Source: Roridomyces roridus
Taxonomy: Eukaryota; Basidiomycota; Agaricomycetes; Agaricales; Mycenaceae
Direction of reading: 5' to 3'
NCBI GenBank assembly: GCA_029378245.1
Contig: JARKIF010000068.1
Span: 117,396-181,395, forward strand
Length of the DNA stretch: 64,000 nucleotides
Each line of letters begins with the position of its first letter. The stretch's first letter is position 1. The translations under genes were made by a program, and so were the position numbers. Shown here piece after piece: positions 1-9,326 of the stretch. The notes below the pieces were generated by a model, which was given only the letters and a program-made list of their open reading frames with translations, was not told the origin of the DNA and searched no databases.

Positions 1-314
1 CGAACGAAGTGTCTGTAATCTTTCTTCTGAACACTCTTCGGCCTTTTCAGTGGATTCTCCAGCCAAGTCCTTAAACCGGCCAGTCTGTTATCCTGCATCT
101 TAGCCAAGTTAGAGCGCCGACTCTCGTCATACGGCTCCCGCTTGTCCGGATCCCATTTCAACTCCAAGTCTGGAATTAGCGGTTCCGCGGCCTGCACAAA
201 CTGTGGTACAGGTTCCCCTTCTTTCTCATACGCTCTTTTCACAGAAGTCCTGACTTGCTCCTCCAAAGACCTGGCCCAAGCCCAGTCAGTCTCGAAGTCC
301 GCGGGGCTCCCCGC
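1..314 (-). pseudogene. Pol continuation beyond an in-frame stop (linker before integrase), partial
   Basis: In the same frame as the RT-RNase H, the minus strand stays open from just after the TGA at 315-317 to base 1. It encodes a charged linker (for example WDPDKREPYDESRRSN) of the kind that precedes the integrase zinc finger in these elements. No integrase motif is reached before the edge. Read-through, or reversal of one base in the stop codon, would join it to the RT. Confidence 0.6.
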
Positions 315-2621
315 TCACTCAGTCGTCTGTAAATAGCCGCCCCTTGTATCTATCTTGTCTTTAAATTCCTCGAATTCCAGCGGTTGCGGCCCATTTGGAT
401 CAATCTCCTCATGGTCCTCAGGTGGATCATTGTCATCGAAACCATCCTCTGGATTCTTAAAGACTTCATCCCCGGGATGCGGATCCCTTCTTGACAGACC
501 ATCCGGCGCGAAAGTCGCACCAGGCACGTGTTTTAACTTGAAATGGAACATGAGAATCTTCTCGATCCACCGGTTAATAGTCGCATTTGGCCCCATTCCA
601 GGATTCTTCAACATTCCACGGATGTACAAGGCATCCGTCTCAACCACCAGCCGTCTACATCCCAACAACCAGTACGACATTGCATCCAGAGCCCTCATGA
701 GCCCGAACAATTCGCGCTTTGGTTGCGAGTAATTGGCTTCTCTTTCTGTTAGTGTGATTGACGCGAACCTCGCGTACCACCTCTTGGTCGGGTCCTCGGG
801 GTCTACCTGGTAGATAATTAACCCCACAGCCCTCCAAGACGTGTCCACTTGTAATACTATGTCCGAATCCAGCTCATAATCCAGAGGCTTGAGTGCCTTA
901 CAATCTTTGAGCGCTTCTCGAACATCTGCTTGTGCCTTATCGTGGGCTTCACCCCATTCAAAATGTATTTCCTTCTTCGTTAGGTCATTTATTGGACCTA
1001 GGATTTTCGCAAAGTCTTTTATGTAGGACCGGAGGACGCCAACTGTTCCGAGGTATGACTTGACTTGTGTAAAGTTCGCCAATTTTCCCCATTTCATGAT
1101 GACACCAATCCGTTTAGGATCCGCGATCCTGCCTTCATAAGTACACATATGACCAACAACTTCAAATGTGCCTTTGCAAAGTACTGCTTTCTTTCCTGAA
1201 AACGTTCCTCCAGCATAGATCATTCTAGCAACAACCCTGTTCAAATTTTGAAAGTGTTCCCACACAAATCGTCTGATGCCTTTGTTTTCGGCTATGCGCT
1301 CATAGTCTCCGTCCTTAGTCTCGTATCGAGTCTTAGGTCCGCGCATAGGTACATCATCAATGTAGGGGATGGTGACATGAGGTACTTCATCTCTGAGAAT
1401 ATAGGTAACATCATCATGGAAAATGGGAACCGAATTGGTCCAGCCCATGGGTAGCTTCACTAATCTCATGGCTCCAAAGGGAGTCTGAAACGTTGTATAG
1501 TCCCTCGAACCTTCTGCGAGGTCTCGATTGTCATATCCTACGAACATATCCAATGCTCCTCCGCAAGCGCGTCCTGCAAATTGCTCTGCGATGGCCTCTG
1601 TACCTGGTGTGACTCCAGAATGCTGGATGGTAACTTCGTTCAACCTCTCCAAGGAGTGCACAATCCGTAGTGACTTGCCATCTTTCTTGATTACCGCAAA
1701 GATCGGAGTGCGATACGAAGAGTTCGAAGGCTCGTATACACCTGCATCAATCTTCGCCTTGATGTTCTTGCAAAATTCTTCATAATGACCAGGCGGAATC
1801 GGAATCTGCGAACACACCCACGGGGTATGTTCTGCAACCGGAATTTCCACGGGAGGAAAGAACTCGTGCTTCAATCTCCCTCTCTCATTTTCTTCCCAGG
1901 CGAAGCTCTTCTCATGTTGCATCATAAAATGGTGCATCAACTTGCGCTCCTCGGGTTCTAAGAGTCCATCATCATGTATTGCGTCAACCATATCACGGCG
2001 CTCCTCAGTATACCTTCCCACTGCCTCGAATTCAGGTGGATTCGGGTTTAGAGTTGGCATGTCCTGCAAGGGGTCACCCGTGATCTGCCTCTCGATCCGA
2101 TATTTCTCGGGCAAGGTGGCCAGTATCGGCATGACCTTGTCTGCGACTTTCTTGTACTTCTTTCCGAGGAAGTTAGCTACCTCCTCTGTGCAATCCCTCA
2201 ATATCTCGGGTATGGTAGGTACTTTCTTGCGAAACATCTTTCTAATTGACTTTGGCGCTGATCGCTCAGTTTCCCCGCGTAGTTGCATCAGCGTCATCTT
2301 TCGGGTATTCTTCCCGCATCTGATCCGACGCTTCTCACGGTTGCGTTTCTGGGCTACGCCAGTCTCGCCCACTTCTTTGAAAGTAAACACCTCCATCCCT
2401 TCCTCAGTCTTACTAAGACCTAGATACTGATTCAACAGCTCAGCTGCCGCTTCGTCATCGTCCACTACCTGTCTCGAGGCACATAGATATGCTTGTGTGA
2501 TATCCTCCTCAGTAGCAACTTTGTCCTTGGGTTTTGCATACCCCGTACATATCAGTTGTCCACGCTCATCGTAATCCCAAGAAGTCATGAGTTCTCCCCC
2601 ATCCTCGAGTTCCTCGAACAA
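315..2621 (-). CDS. pol: Reverse transcriptase-RNase H (Pol) of the Ty3/gypsy element
   Basis: A 768-residue open frame. The RT domain lies at about residues 285-500, with the first catalytic Asp in LDMFVGYD (D358) and the polymerase motif YIDD at 420-423. The connection follows, then a Ty3-type RNase H with acidic residues D593 (QVDTSW), E637 (KRELFG), D663 (ETDALY) and D707 (FAPDGLS). Together these copy the genomic RNA into cDNA. There is no proper ATG at the start, so the domain is probably made by -1 frameshifting from the protease frame. The frame ends at a TGA (315-317), but the same frame is open again straight after it up to the window edge, so the stop looks like a nonsense mutation ahead of the integrase. 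Confidence 0.93.
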   Translation of the reverse strand: MFEELEDGGELMTSWDYDERGQLICTGYAKPKDKVATEEDITQAYLCASRQVVDDDEAAAELLNQYLGLSKTEEGMEVFTFKEVGETGVAQKRNREKRRIRCGKNTRKMTLMQLRGETERSAPKSIRKMFRKKVPTIPEILRDCTEEVANFLGKKYKKVADKVMPILATLPEKYRIERQITGDPLQDMPTLNPNPPEFEAVGRYTEERRDMVDAIHDDGLLEPEERKLMHHFMMQHEKSFAWEENERGRLKHEFFPPVEIPVAEHTPWVCSQIPIPPGHYEEFCKNIKAKIDAGVYEPSNSSYRTPIFAVIKKDGKSLRIVHSLERLNEVTIQHSGVTPGTEAIAEQFAGRACGGALDMFVGYDNRDLAEGSRDYTTFQTPFGAMRLVKLPMGWTNSVPIFHDDVTYILRDEVPHVTIPYIDDVPMRGPKTRYETKDGDYERIAENKGIRRFVWEHFQNLNRVVARMIYAGGTFSGKKAVLCKGTFEVVGHMCTYEGRIADPKRIGVIMKWGKLANFTQVKSYLGTVGVLRSYIKDFAKILGPINDLTKKEIHFEWGEAHDKAQADVREALKDCKALKPLDYELDSDIVLQVDTSWRAVGLIIYQVDPEDPTKRWYARFASITLTEREANYSQPKRELFGLMRALDAMSYWLLGCRRLVVETDALYIRGMLKNPGMGPNATINRWIEKILMFHFKLKHVPGATFAPDGLSRRDPHPGDEVFKNPEDGFDDNDPPEDHEEIDPNGPQPLEFEEFKDKIDTRGGYLQTTE

Positions 2622-2623
2622 AC

Positions 2624-3966
2624 TTAAAAATTTCTTTTAGGCGACTCGCTGTCGGCTGATAATACCGGGTGCTCTTTCTCTGCTTTCCCAACTACGCGCT
2701 GTTTGCCACGTTCGCTGGTAGGAATGGTCATTGTACGTTGTGTCACAGGATCCGTCATGGTTATTGTCTGAGTTCCATCCGGTTTGTTTTGAATCACAGC
2801 ACTGGTAACGATTTCGAAAGGTCTACCCAGGAGCGCTTTGTAGGGCGCTGTCCTGAGCACATGGATCTGTAGGAATACAGTGATACCTGGGAACGTGAAA
2901 GCTACATTTCGTGCTAGCCCCATCGTTCTCTCAACCTTGCCCGTGGATCCCTGCATCAACACGGTCGCGGAAGTATCCCATGCGAGCCCAAAATGAATGG
3001 CCTCTGCCTCGGTTATCGAACATATCTGCGAACCACCATCTAGTAGTGTTTCGACAGTTCCAATGCCATTAATCAACGGATACAGACTTCGCAATGCTGC
3101 GGAAGACGTGCCAACGTAGATATCCTTTCCTGATTTACCCGAGCCTAAGCTATCGTGATACTGTACAAAAGCATCCTCAATTACGATGGACCCTTCTGGT
3201 ACAGCCCCACTTGCTTCCGTGGTTACGAATACATACTGATCGAATGGTAAATCGTCAATGTGCACCGCCCCTTCCGGAACCTGATCTCCTGACTCAGCCT
3301 GGACCTCCGCGGACGGCTCCTCGGACTGGGTCTTGGACCCTGTCTCGCTCTGAGCTTCCTCGGTGTCCAACTCGCTTTCCACCACCACCTCTCCCGTTTC
3401 CTTGTCTACCACTCTTACTACAAAGTTGGACGACTCAGAGCCTTGGAGGGCTTGGAAGATAGGTCGCCGACGTTTGGCCGTGACCTTGTTCATTTCCTTC
3501 TGCAGAGGGTTGCTGGCTGCCATAGATGCCGGATCGTCACTGGAATTTCCATATCTAAGATCCTTTTCTTCAATGCTTTGACCGCTGCTCCATCATCCAC
3601 TTCCGAGGTTACCTTGTACGCTCGCTCCGTGTCATTGGAGGTCGTCTTTGGTAGCTCAGTCTTCTGGGGATTCGGTTTTCGCGGAAGGGCTGGCTCTCTC
3701 TTAGCATCCACTACCGGTGGTACATCCCGATAGGGCAACTCTTCTGCTCGAGTACTGGTGGGCGGAGGATCGTCTTCATCCTCTACCTCTTCAATCGTGG
3801 GCTTCGGATCTCTCTTCCGAGGAGGCACCACAACTGCATCCATCACTATCTTTTTAGGTTTTTCTATTTTCTCAGTCTTCTTCTTGGCCGGCGTCTTTTT
3901 CGGTTTCTGGGCGTCCTCGGGAACGTCGCGTCTACCCGGAGGGCCACGCGGCAGATCCTTCCTCGG
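2624..3966 (-). CDS. pro: Protease region of the Ty3/gypsy element, internally frameshifted
   Basis: After the gag slip the frame runs from about 3972 to a TGA at 3490 and encodes a Lys/Pro-rich linker and a conserved fungal-gypsy stretch (RILDMEIPVTIRHL). Its natural continuation (AASNPLQKEMNK) lies in the next -1 frame, open from ATG 3523 to 2624. No slippery site is present there, so I infer a one-base deletion near 3521-3528; reinitiation at that ATG is the alternative. The second part holds the aspartic-protease core: LLDGGSQICSI supplies the catalytic Asp in a DGGS form rather than DSGA/DTGA, with the ALLGRPF flap-side segment downstream. The product would cleave Gag and Pol. The frame ends AAT TTT TAA on a second slippery heptamer. 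Confidence 0.75.
2627..2633 (-). promoter_or_regulatory. Candidate programmed -1 frameshift site, pro to pol
   Basis: AAATTTT read in protease phase as A_AAT_TTT, immediately followed by the stop TAA (2624-2626). A -1 slip leads directly into the reverse transcriptase frame, which has no ATG near its start; the first in-frame codon after the overlap is TTG at 2621. Confidence 0.62.
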
Positions 3967-3968
3967 AC

Positions 3969-5681
3969 TTACCGAAAACCCTGACCATTAGCTTGCCCAG
4001 CTGCGGCCCTGGTTTGCAAGTTCTGCGACGCTTCTGGTACTGGCTCTTCCTCGCCAGCTCCGGTATCCTTCAACGATCCATGTCGAATCTCGTACAACTG
4101 GATCATCTGACGCAACTGCAGAGCTTCGACTTGTAAGGTAAGGATTTCATCCCCACGCGAATCATAGTCCGGCTCCTCTTCTGTCATGTATGCTTGCTTC
4201 AGAGGTTCCTGGGGCATCTTCCCCCCATTCCGACTCATGTAGAACTCCTCGACCTTCTGGGCTTTGGATTTGTTCCTTGGTTCTGACGGAATACTATGAC
4301 CGTTGTACTGGAATATCTTCCTATCCTGAACTCTAATCATTCCCAATAGCAAATGCTTGCGTTTAACCTCGCAGTCTTCTTGGTAATGTGGTCCAAGACA
4401 ATAGAAGCACCTATCGTCCCTGGTGGCCCCGTAAGATTGTCCACCATAATTGCCTTGTGACTGCCTCTGTTGTTGCGGAGGCGGTCCCCAGTTTGGCCTG
4501 GGTGGGGGCTGCTGCGGGGTGCTCTGCTGTAAGGCCGAGGCAATTCCCTTGAGTAGCTCCGCGGTCTCCACATGGCGCTTATGCTCTTCGACATTCTGTT
4601 TGTCGGCGGCTTCTGCCATGACTTTTTCCAACTCGTGGAATTTTTCAAACATCTCGGTGCGCAGACTTCCATCCGTGCCCTGAGTCGCCGACCCTGCTCC
4701 TTCTTCCGCGGGGTCATAGAGTCCCCCTAGGAATTGGTTCTGGGTGCGTTTGTCCTTTTCTTTGTCCTGACGCGACGGTCTAAAGCCACTGCTGATGCCA
4801 TAGAACGTGGTCGACTCTTCCTCGGTCAAGTCCTGACCGATTTTCAATACATCCGTCCAGAGGTATCTGTCCTCCGCGGGTCTGTCCAACTCTAGAGGCA
4901 ACGGTGGCGGAGTTCCCTGCACTTTTGCTCGTTCCACCAAAATCGCATGCCCTTCTAGAGCCGCTTTGATACTGGGTAGTTGGTCCATGGGCGTGTTCCT
5001 TAGCCTGGCCTTCAGCGCTTGCTCGAAGTCCGCACTCAGACACGGTAGAATCTTGGACACCAACTCGCGATTGGATACTACATTCCCTAGTTTGGTTGCT
5101 TGCCCACGGAAGCTCCTGAAGAACGACATATATTCGGTCACTTCTCCCAAGTGGAGTTTATCCGCTGCTTGCTTCCTTACTACTTTGTCTAGTAGCATGA
5201 CAGATCCCTTTTCAGCCTTCTTGGCTTCAGGATAATTCATGTACAACTCCTTCACGAACTCATCGTAGGTGCCATCCTTGTATCTTTCCAAGTTGACCCA
5301 TTCTCGCTGAAGTTCTGGGGCTGCATATCGGATCGCCACCCATTTCTTTTCATCATCTGTCTTTGCATGATACGCCGTGCAAAGCTCCTCGACATTGTCC
5401 AAATACCACCCCAACATATGGGGTTCATCTGCTTTGAAATGCAATGCTCTGCCACCAAAAGGCGACGGAAATTTTGTTTTATCCATTGACATGGTTGTTT
5501 GTCTGTTTACTGGATTAAACGGAGTTTGAGTTTGAAGCTGCGGGTTCGAATTCGCGACAAGCTCGATTGCACTGTTTGAAAGACTTCTCGTTCTTTGAGC
5601 GACTTTCTTTTGTTGGTCCGCGGCGTTGGCTGATACTCGTTCTTGGACTCGGGTTGAAGCTGCTGCTCTTCCTCTGACCAC
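3969..5681 (-). CDS. gag: Gag polyprotein of the Ty3/gypsy element
   Basis: A 570-residue structural polyprotein that would form the virus-like particle and package RNA. A basic N-terminus precedes a retrotransposon-gag domain (from about residue 70, FPSPFGGRALHFKAD) with conserved Trp and aromatic residues. A Pro/Gln-rich stretch follows, then a zinc knuckle at about residues 424-436 (CFYCLGPHYQEDC). The knuckle spacing is CX2CX3HX4C, one residue shorter than the retroviral CX2CX4HX4C. The frame ends TTT CGG TAA, directly after a GGGTTTT slippery heptamer, and the protease region lies in the -1 frame. The Met at 5681 is the first that keeps the basic N-terminus; the leader to the PBS is about 310 bp. 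Confidence 0.9.
   Translation of the reverse strand: MVRGRAAASTRVQERVSANAADQQKKVAQRTRSLSNSAIELVANSNPQLQTQTPFNPVNRQTTMSMDKTKFPSPFGGRALHFKADEPHMLGWYLDNVEELCTAYHAKTDDEKKWVAIRYAAPELQREWVNLERYKDGTYDEFVKELYMNYPEAKKAEKGSVMLLDKVVRKQAADKLHLGEVTEYMSFFRSFRGQATKLGNVVSNRELVSKILPCLSADFEQALKARLRNTPMDQLPSIKAALEGHAILVERAKVQGTPPPLPLELDRPAEDRYLWTDVLKIGQDLTEEESTTFYGISSGFRPSRQDKEKDKRTQNQFLGGLYDPAEEGAGSATQGTDGSLRTEMFEKFHELEKVMAEAADKQNVEEHKRHVETAELLKGIASALQQSTPQQPPPRPNWGPPPQQQRQSQGNYGGQSYGATRDDRCFYCLGPHYQEDCEVKRKHLLLGMIRVQDRKIFQYNGHSIPSEPRNKSKAQKVEEFYMSRNGGKMPQEPLKQAYMTEEEPDYDSRGDEILTLQVEALQLRQMIQLYEIRHGSLKDTGAGEEEPVPEASQNLQTRAAAGQANGQGFR
3975..3981 (-). promoter_or_regulatory. Candidate programmed -1 frameshift site, gag to pro
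   Basis: GGGTTTT read in gag phase as G_GGT_TTT, the canonical X_XXY_YYZ form, one codon before the gag stop TAA (3969-3971). A -1 slip enters the frame that stays open through 3490. RNA structure downstream was not computed. Confidence 0.6.
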
Positions 5682-5988
5682 GGGTGTAGCGTTTCGCTGC
5701 GAAGGGGTTCCTCTAGCTGAGCCTGCGGCTGCTGCTTGAGAGTTTTTGGTAGTCCTAGTGATCTTGTTCTGGGACTGGGTTGCAGATGCCTCGGGTACAA
5801 GGTTTTTCTGCGCGGCGGACTGTTTCTGAGAGGGTACTCCGAAAGACAGTTTGCCTAAGGTATGCTCGAAATGATTTGCTTTGTTAAACCGGCTTCGGTT
5901 TTCTTCTTGGATCTAAACAAGTAGACTTGTTGGAATCTCAAGATTCGACTTTGTTAAGCTTCGTTGATGCGAAATATCAAAATTGACC

Positions 5989-6005
5989 CCTCGCGGTGGG
6001 CTCCA
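5989..6005 (-). other. Putative primer-binding site
   Basis: On the minus strand TGGAGCCCACCGCGAGG begins two bases after the LTR terminus. TGG matches the CCA tail of a tRNA and the position is where minus-strand DNA synthesis is primed. The matching tRNA cannot be named from this window. Confidence 0.45.
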
Positions 6006-6351
6006 GATGATACGCAGCGTCACGCGTACTAGTGTATAGTAGATAGCTCGAGTAGGTAATGTCCTAGAAGTAGACCGCGAAGCGATACAACTCCACAACA
6101 CACTAACCACACAACACACACAACACACACACAATTCCTTGACTAGCACGCTGACACCTAACGGTTGAGTTCGGGGTCGTCTGAAGTATACAGATAAGAC
6201 TGATACTCCGCGGTTTGGTTCTCGGAAGCTTGTAGGTTGACTCTCGAGGTTTCACACCAAGTTCAATGTCTTTGAACTAAGAGGAATCTCTTGACTGGTT
6301 TGTAGACTGCTCACAACGAACACGAGGTTACGATGTTAAAAGGTTTTATAT

Positions 6352-6357
6352 TTTATT
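6352..6357 (-). terminator. LTR polyadenylation signal
   Basis: AATAAA on the minus strand, downstream of the LTR TATA box. In the 3' LTR the same sequence would end the genomic RNA. Confidence 0.4.
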
Positions 6358-6638
6358 GACCGAAACACACAATATCCAAACACCAATACAACTTCGATAC
6401 AACACGAAGAGGAACTATAGCACAGAGGGCAACCCACTACCCCTTAAGTATGTTACTATAGCTGACCCAAGTTGAACCAGAGCTCGGGTGCCTTTGATAT
6501 TGCGTCTACGCTAAGAGAAATGATACAACAAATCTCCGCGGAAGTCACAAGACTGCACTATAACCACAGATCAAGCTTCGACCCAATGTCTAGGCAAGAA
6601 GGCGTACAATGCAATGCTGCAAGGGCGGGATCTACAGG

Positions 6639-6647
6639 CCTTATATA
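6639..6647 (-). promoter_or_regulatory. LTR TATA box
   Basis: TATATAAGG on the minus strand inside the LTR, about 285 bp upstream of the AATAAA signal; fits an RNA polymerase II start near 6610. Confidence 0.5.
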
Positions 6648-7545
6648 CTACTCCCTACTGGTCTGATGATATAACTACTATTACGCGCCTGCCATCCCTA
6701 TTTCCGTACTTTCCCTATAACCTTAGGTGCCCTGTCACCTATATTACATCCCCTCGAACCGCTTCGCGTGGTCCTGTTGCTTATGTTGCTGCTTGGCCCG
6801 TCTGATCGGTGGTCATGCCGCCTTGGCATTCGAGCCGATTGGCCTGGTAATTTGATTCCGTCGTTTCATTACACTCTCTTGCTGAGCCAGCTCCCATTAT
6901 GACTACAGCCCTCGACCCAGGTCCATAAATAACCTCGGTCCGCCATCTTCGTCATCCAGAGCTTACTCCTGGCATATTCTGTCAGACGCGATCATCGCTC
7001 TGATCGTCTGCCGCGACTCCGCCGCTTTTCATGATCATGATCGTACTCGGATCAGTTCTCGATCATACTAGTGTGCCTGCGCGAGTTCGACTCGCCCACT
7101 TGTCATCTCTTTTCTGGGTGTCTCTGCAATACCGGAACGAATGCTAGTATTTCCTCCAACTCGTCTACGCGAGCCACTCTGTTTGTATACATATATATAG
7201 ACTTATACCGGTCCGCGAGGTACTCCGTGAACCTTGTCATGATAGTACTGCGCGTCCGCGCAACCTTCGTCTTTGCTCTATAGCTAGTCTAGCTCATTTC
7301 TGAATACACCTGGGCTTGGTATATCTCCTTGGGTATGGTATCTCCACAAGTAGTAGTCCCCGCGAACCGCCTATTGGAGTCACTACAACCGACCACTTGA
7401 ACAAATAGCCAAGCGTAGTGTACTGACGACTTGTACTTGTCTCATTAATACACGAATAGCGACACGGAGCTCGGTCCTATCCCTTATTGTATATCACCTG
7501 ACAGAGGCATTGGTGTGCGCACCAAAACAGCTAATTAGCCAGATT

Positions 7546-8085
7546 TCACGCGTGCGAAATACGCAGTCGTATCACCGTGTACGCTGGGGTCTCCATTTTA
7601 TTTGAGACGGGAGCGCCGGCCTGACCACCGAAGGTAGTCACATAGGGATTTTGGACAAAGCGTTCGGACGTCGCTGCGCACGTGGCGGGAGCCGCGGCGT
7701 CGTCACCCACCAACCGGATTGGTGTGACATCGATGTCTGTGGCATTGAGAACGGGGGGCTCCCACCCGGGATCACGGCCCCATCCATCCTCGTCCTCGTC
7801 CTCCGAGTCCGAGTCCATTTCCTGAAGAGGCGGATGAGACTCGTCATCGAAGTCATATTCAAAATCCGCGTCATCATCATCCTGGCCGCCATCGAGGTCC
7901 ATTCCCCCCTCGGCGTCGGGAAGGTCCTCGTCAGGGTGGTCGGCGGATCTTGAAGTCTCCGGAGGGCGGTAAGCGATCAGCGACGTGTAGTACTCCCGAC
8001 AAAGAGGATTCCGTGTATTTTTGAGATGTTGAAGGAGACGTGCAAAGCATCGATTACAGGCAGGGCAGCGCTCGTTCGAAGACAT
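7546..8085 (-). pseudogene. Plavaka-like transposase, N-terminal fragment
   Basis: Starts at MSSNERCPACNRCF. An N-terminal CCHC-like zinc finger (C-x2-C-x9-H-x9-C, CPACNRCFARLLQHL) is followed by a long Asp/Glu-rich stretch, WGRDPGWEPPV, and a NPYVTTFGGQAGAPV segment. This order is characteristic of the N-terminal, DNA-binding part of Plavaka/EnSpm-related transposases of Agaricomycetes. The catalytic core is absent: the frame stops at 7546, only 50 bp from the retrotransposon LTR, which suggests the LTR element inserted in or next to this gene. An in-frame extension upstream to 8250 contains a hydrophobic stretch and is probably 5' leader. Family assignment is from recall of domain order. 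Confidence 0.6.
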
Positions 8086-8507
8086 GGGCAATGCCAATGG
8101 TATTCCGCAGTGGTACAGAGAGACTAGCAAAATGAGTGACCAGGATGGGTGTCTAAGTCCGGGCGCTGCGTGGAGTATGTATAAGCATGCGGCCGCTAAA
8201 TGAAGCGAAATTTGAAACAGACACACCTGAGTGCCTGTTAGCCGACTCATTTTCTTTCTTGACCACTACCACCGCACACTCGTTCACTCGTCTACTCATT
8301 CACTATGGCTCCCCGTCAGAGCAAACCCACCTTGCTACCCTTTGCAGATAGTGTGTATCCTTTTCCGCGAGAAGCACCGCACTCACCACTTCTCGATAGG
8401 CCCCGTGGCACCCGCCACTCTGCCGCCCGACTTGGCGCCCAAAAATAATCGCCGTAGGCCTTCCCTCTGCCCCGTTGCTCAATTTTTGATGTTCTTCAGT
8501 GCCCAGG

Positions 8508-9102
8508 CACAGGGGGCAAATGCCATGGCACTTTGCCTCGTGTGCCAAGGTGGCACTTGCGTGGCACTTGGCGGGTAGTTGGTCAGTAGTTGGACAGTCG
8601 GTGGGATTTTGATCGGTTCCCCGGCTTTCACAACCAGCCGGGCATTACATAATCCAACGGAAGTCATTAGATTGTTGGATAGTCGAAGCCGAAGAGCATT
8701 GTTTCATGGGGCTCTGATGATTCACAAAATTATGGTTAATGACACACAGGCTGTAGTCCTGCTTTTTTCCACATAAATGTAAGGGTCCTGGTGCAGGAAT
8801 CCCCAAGGACACCCCCCAATGTCCCCCCAATCATGTCTTAAATTTGTTTAGGGTGCATACCATTAGGGTGCATACCATTGCTATCAAAATTTTACATGAA
8901 TTTTATACTCCTTCATCGAGGGTCATAATCACCAAATGTATTGGGCCAGCAAAATGGGAGCAGGGACATGGAATCGAACTCACGCACATCAAGCAAGTCA
9001 CGAGGCACGTGCTTTTGCTCCCACATGGCAACTGCGCGCCAACTACCTCCCAAGTGCCACCTTGGCACACGAAAAAAAGTGCCACGGCTGATGCCCCCTG
9101 TG
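8508..9102. mobile_element. CACTA/EnSpm-like MITE (595 bp)
   Basis: Terminal inverted repeats of about 80 bp begin CACAGGGGGCA on both sides and include the shared block GTGTGCCAAGGTGGCACTTG (8540-8559 and, inverted, 9050-9069). The 3-bp AGG at 8505-8507 and 9103-9105 is a target duplication candidate, which fits CACTA-type elements with CAC termini. No transposase is inside; a Plavaka-type enzyme such as the neighbouring fragment's family could mobilise it. The interior at about 8930-9040 (minus) also has GGGAGCA..TGCTCCC ends and a GTTCGATTCC box reminiscent of a degenerate tRNA, but the stems do not pair. Confidence 0.7.
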
Positions 9103-9326
9103 AGGCTTTCGAAGACGGCTGCGTACAATGACCAGAAATGGATTGGTGCCGCACCGAGGGGAAATTACGTCCCCGAGGGCGCCCTCCAGTCAGAGCCTCT
9201 GAGCAGAAAAAGGGCAGCGTCCACGGTCCAACAATCCGTCAAAGCAAAATCACAGAAAGCGCTACATGCAGGTGAATGCAGATATCCCTTGGTCTTCGAC
9301 TCTTTTTTGATGTGCTGGCAGATAAC

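Larger units (their letters stand above)
1..7496 (-). mobile_element. Ty3/gypsy LTR retrotransposon, 5' part (runs off the left edge)
   Basis: The element is transcribed leftwards. In order from its 5' end it shows a long 5' LTR (6008-7496), a primer-binding site, gag with a zinc knuckle, an aspartic-protease region, and reverse transcriptase plus RNase H. The integrase, 3' LTR and 3' target duplication would lie left of base 1. RT followed by RNase H, with integrase expected last, is the Ty3/gypsy order. The gag and RT sequences match the type common in Agaricomycetes. Coding is split into several frames: two changes coincide with canonical slippery sites, one looks like a single-base lesion, and an in-frame TGA follows RNase H. 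The element may therefore be a recently inactivated copy of a frameshifting family. Confidence 0.93.
6008..7496 (-). repeat. 5' LTR of the Ty3/gypsy element (about 1.49 kb)
   Basis: On the minus strand the LTR starts TGATAT at 7496 and ends GTATCA at 6008, giving the usual TG..CA termini inside a short inverted repeat. A TATA box lies at 6639-6647 and AATAAA at 6352-6357, so U3, R and U5 can be placed roughly at 7496-6620, 6620-6340 and 6340-6008. The PBS starts two bases inside the inner edge. The second LTR is outside the window, so the boundaries rest on termini and signals, not on an LTR-LTR comparison. The flanking pentamer CCTGA (7497-7501) would be the target duplication candidate. Confidence 0.7.

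Noticed and set aside
8930..9015. Possible tRNA on the minus strand inside the MITE (GGGAGCA..TGCTCCC ends, GTTCGATTCC box)
   Set aside because: The T and D stems do not pair, so it is not a functional tRNA.
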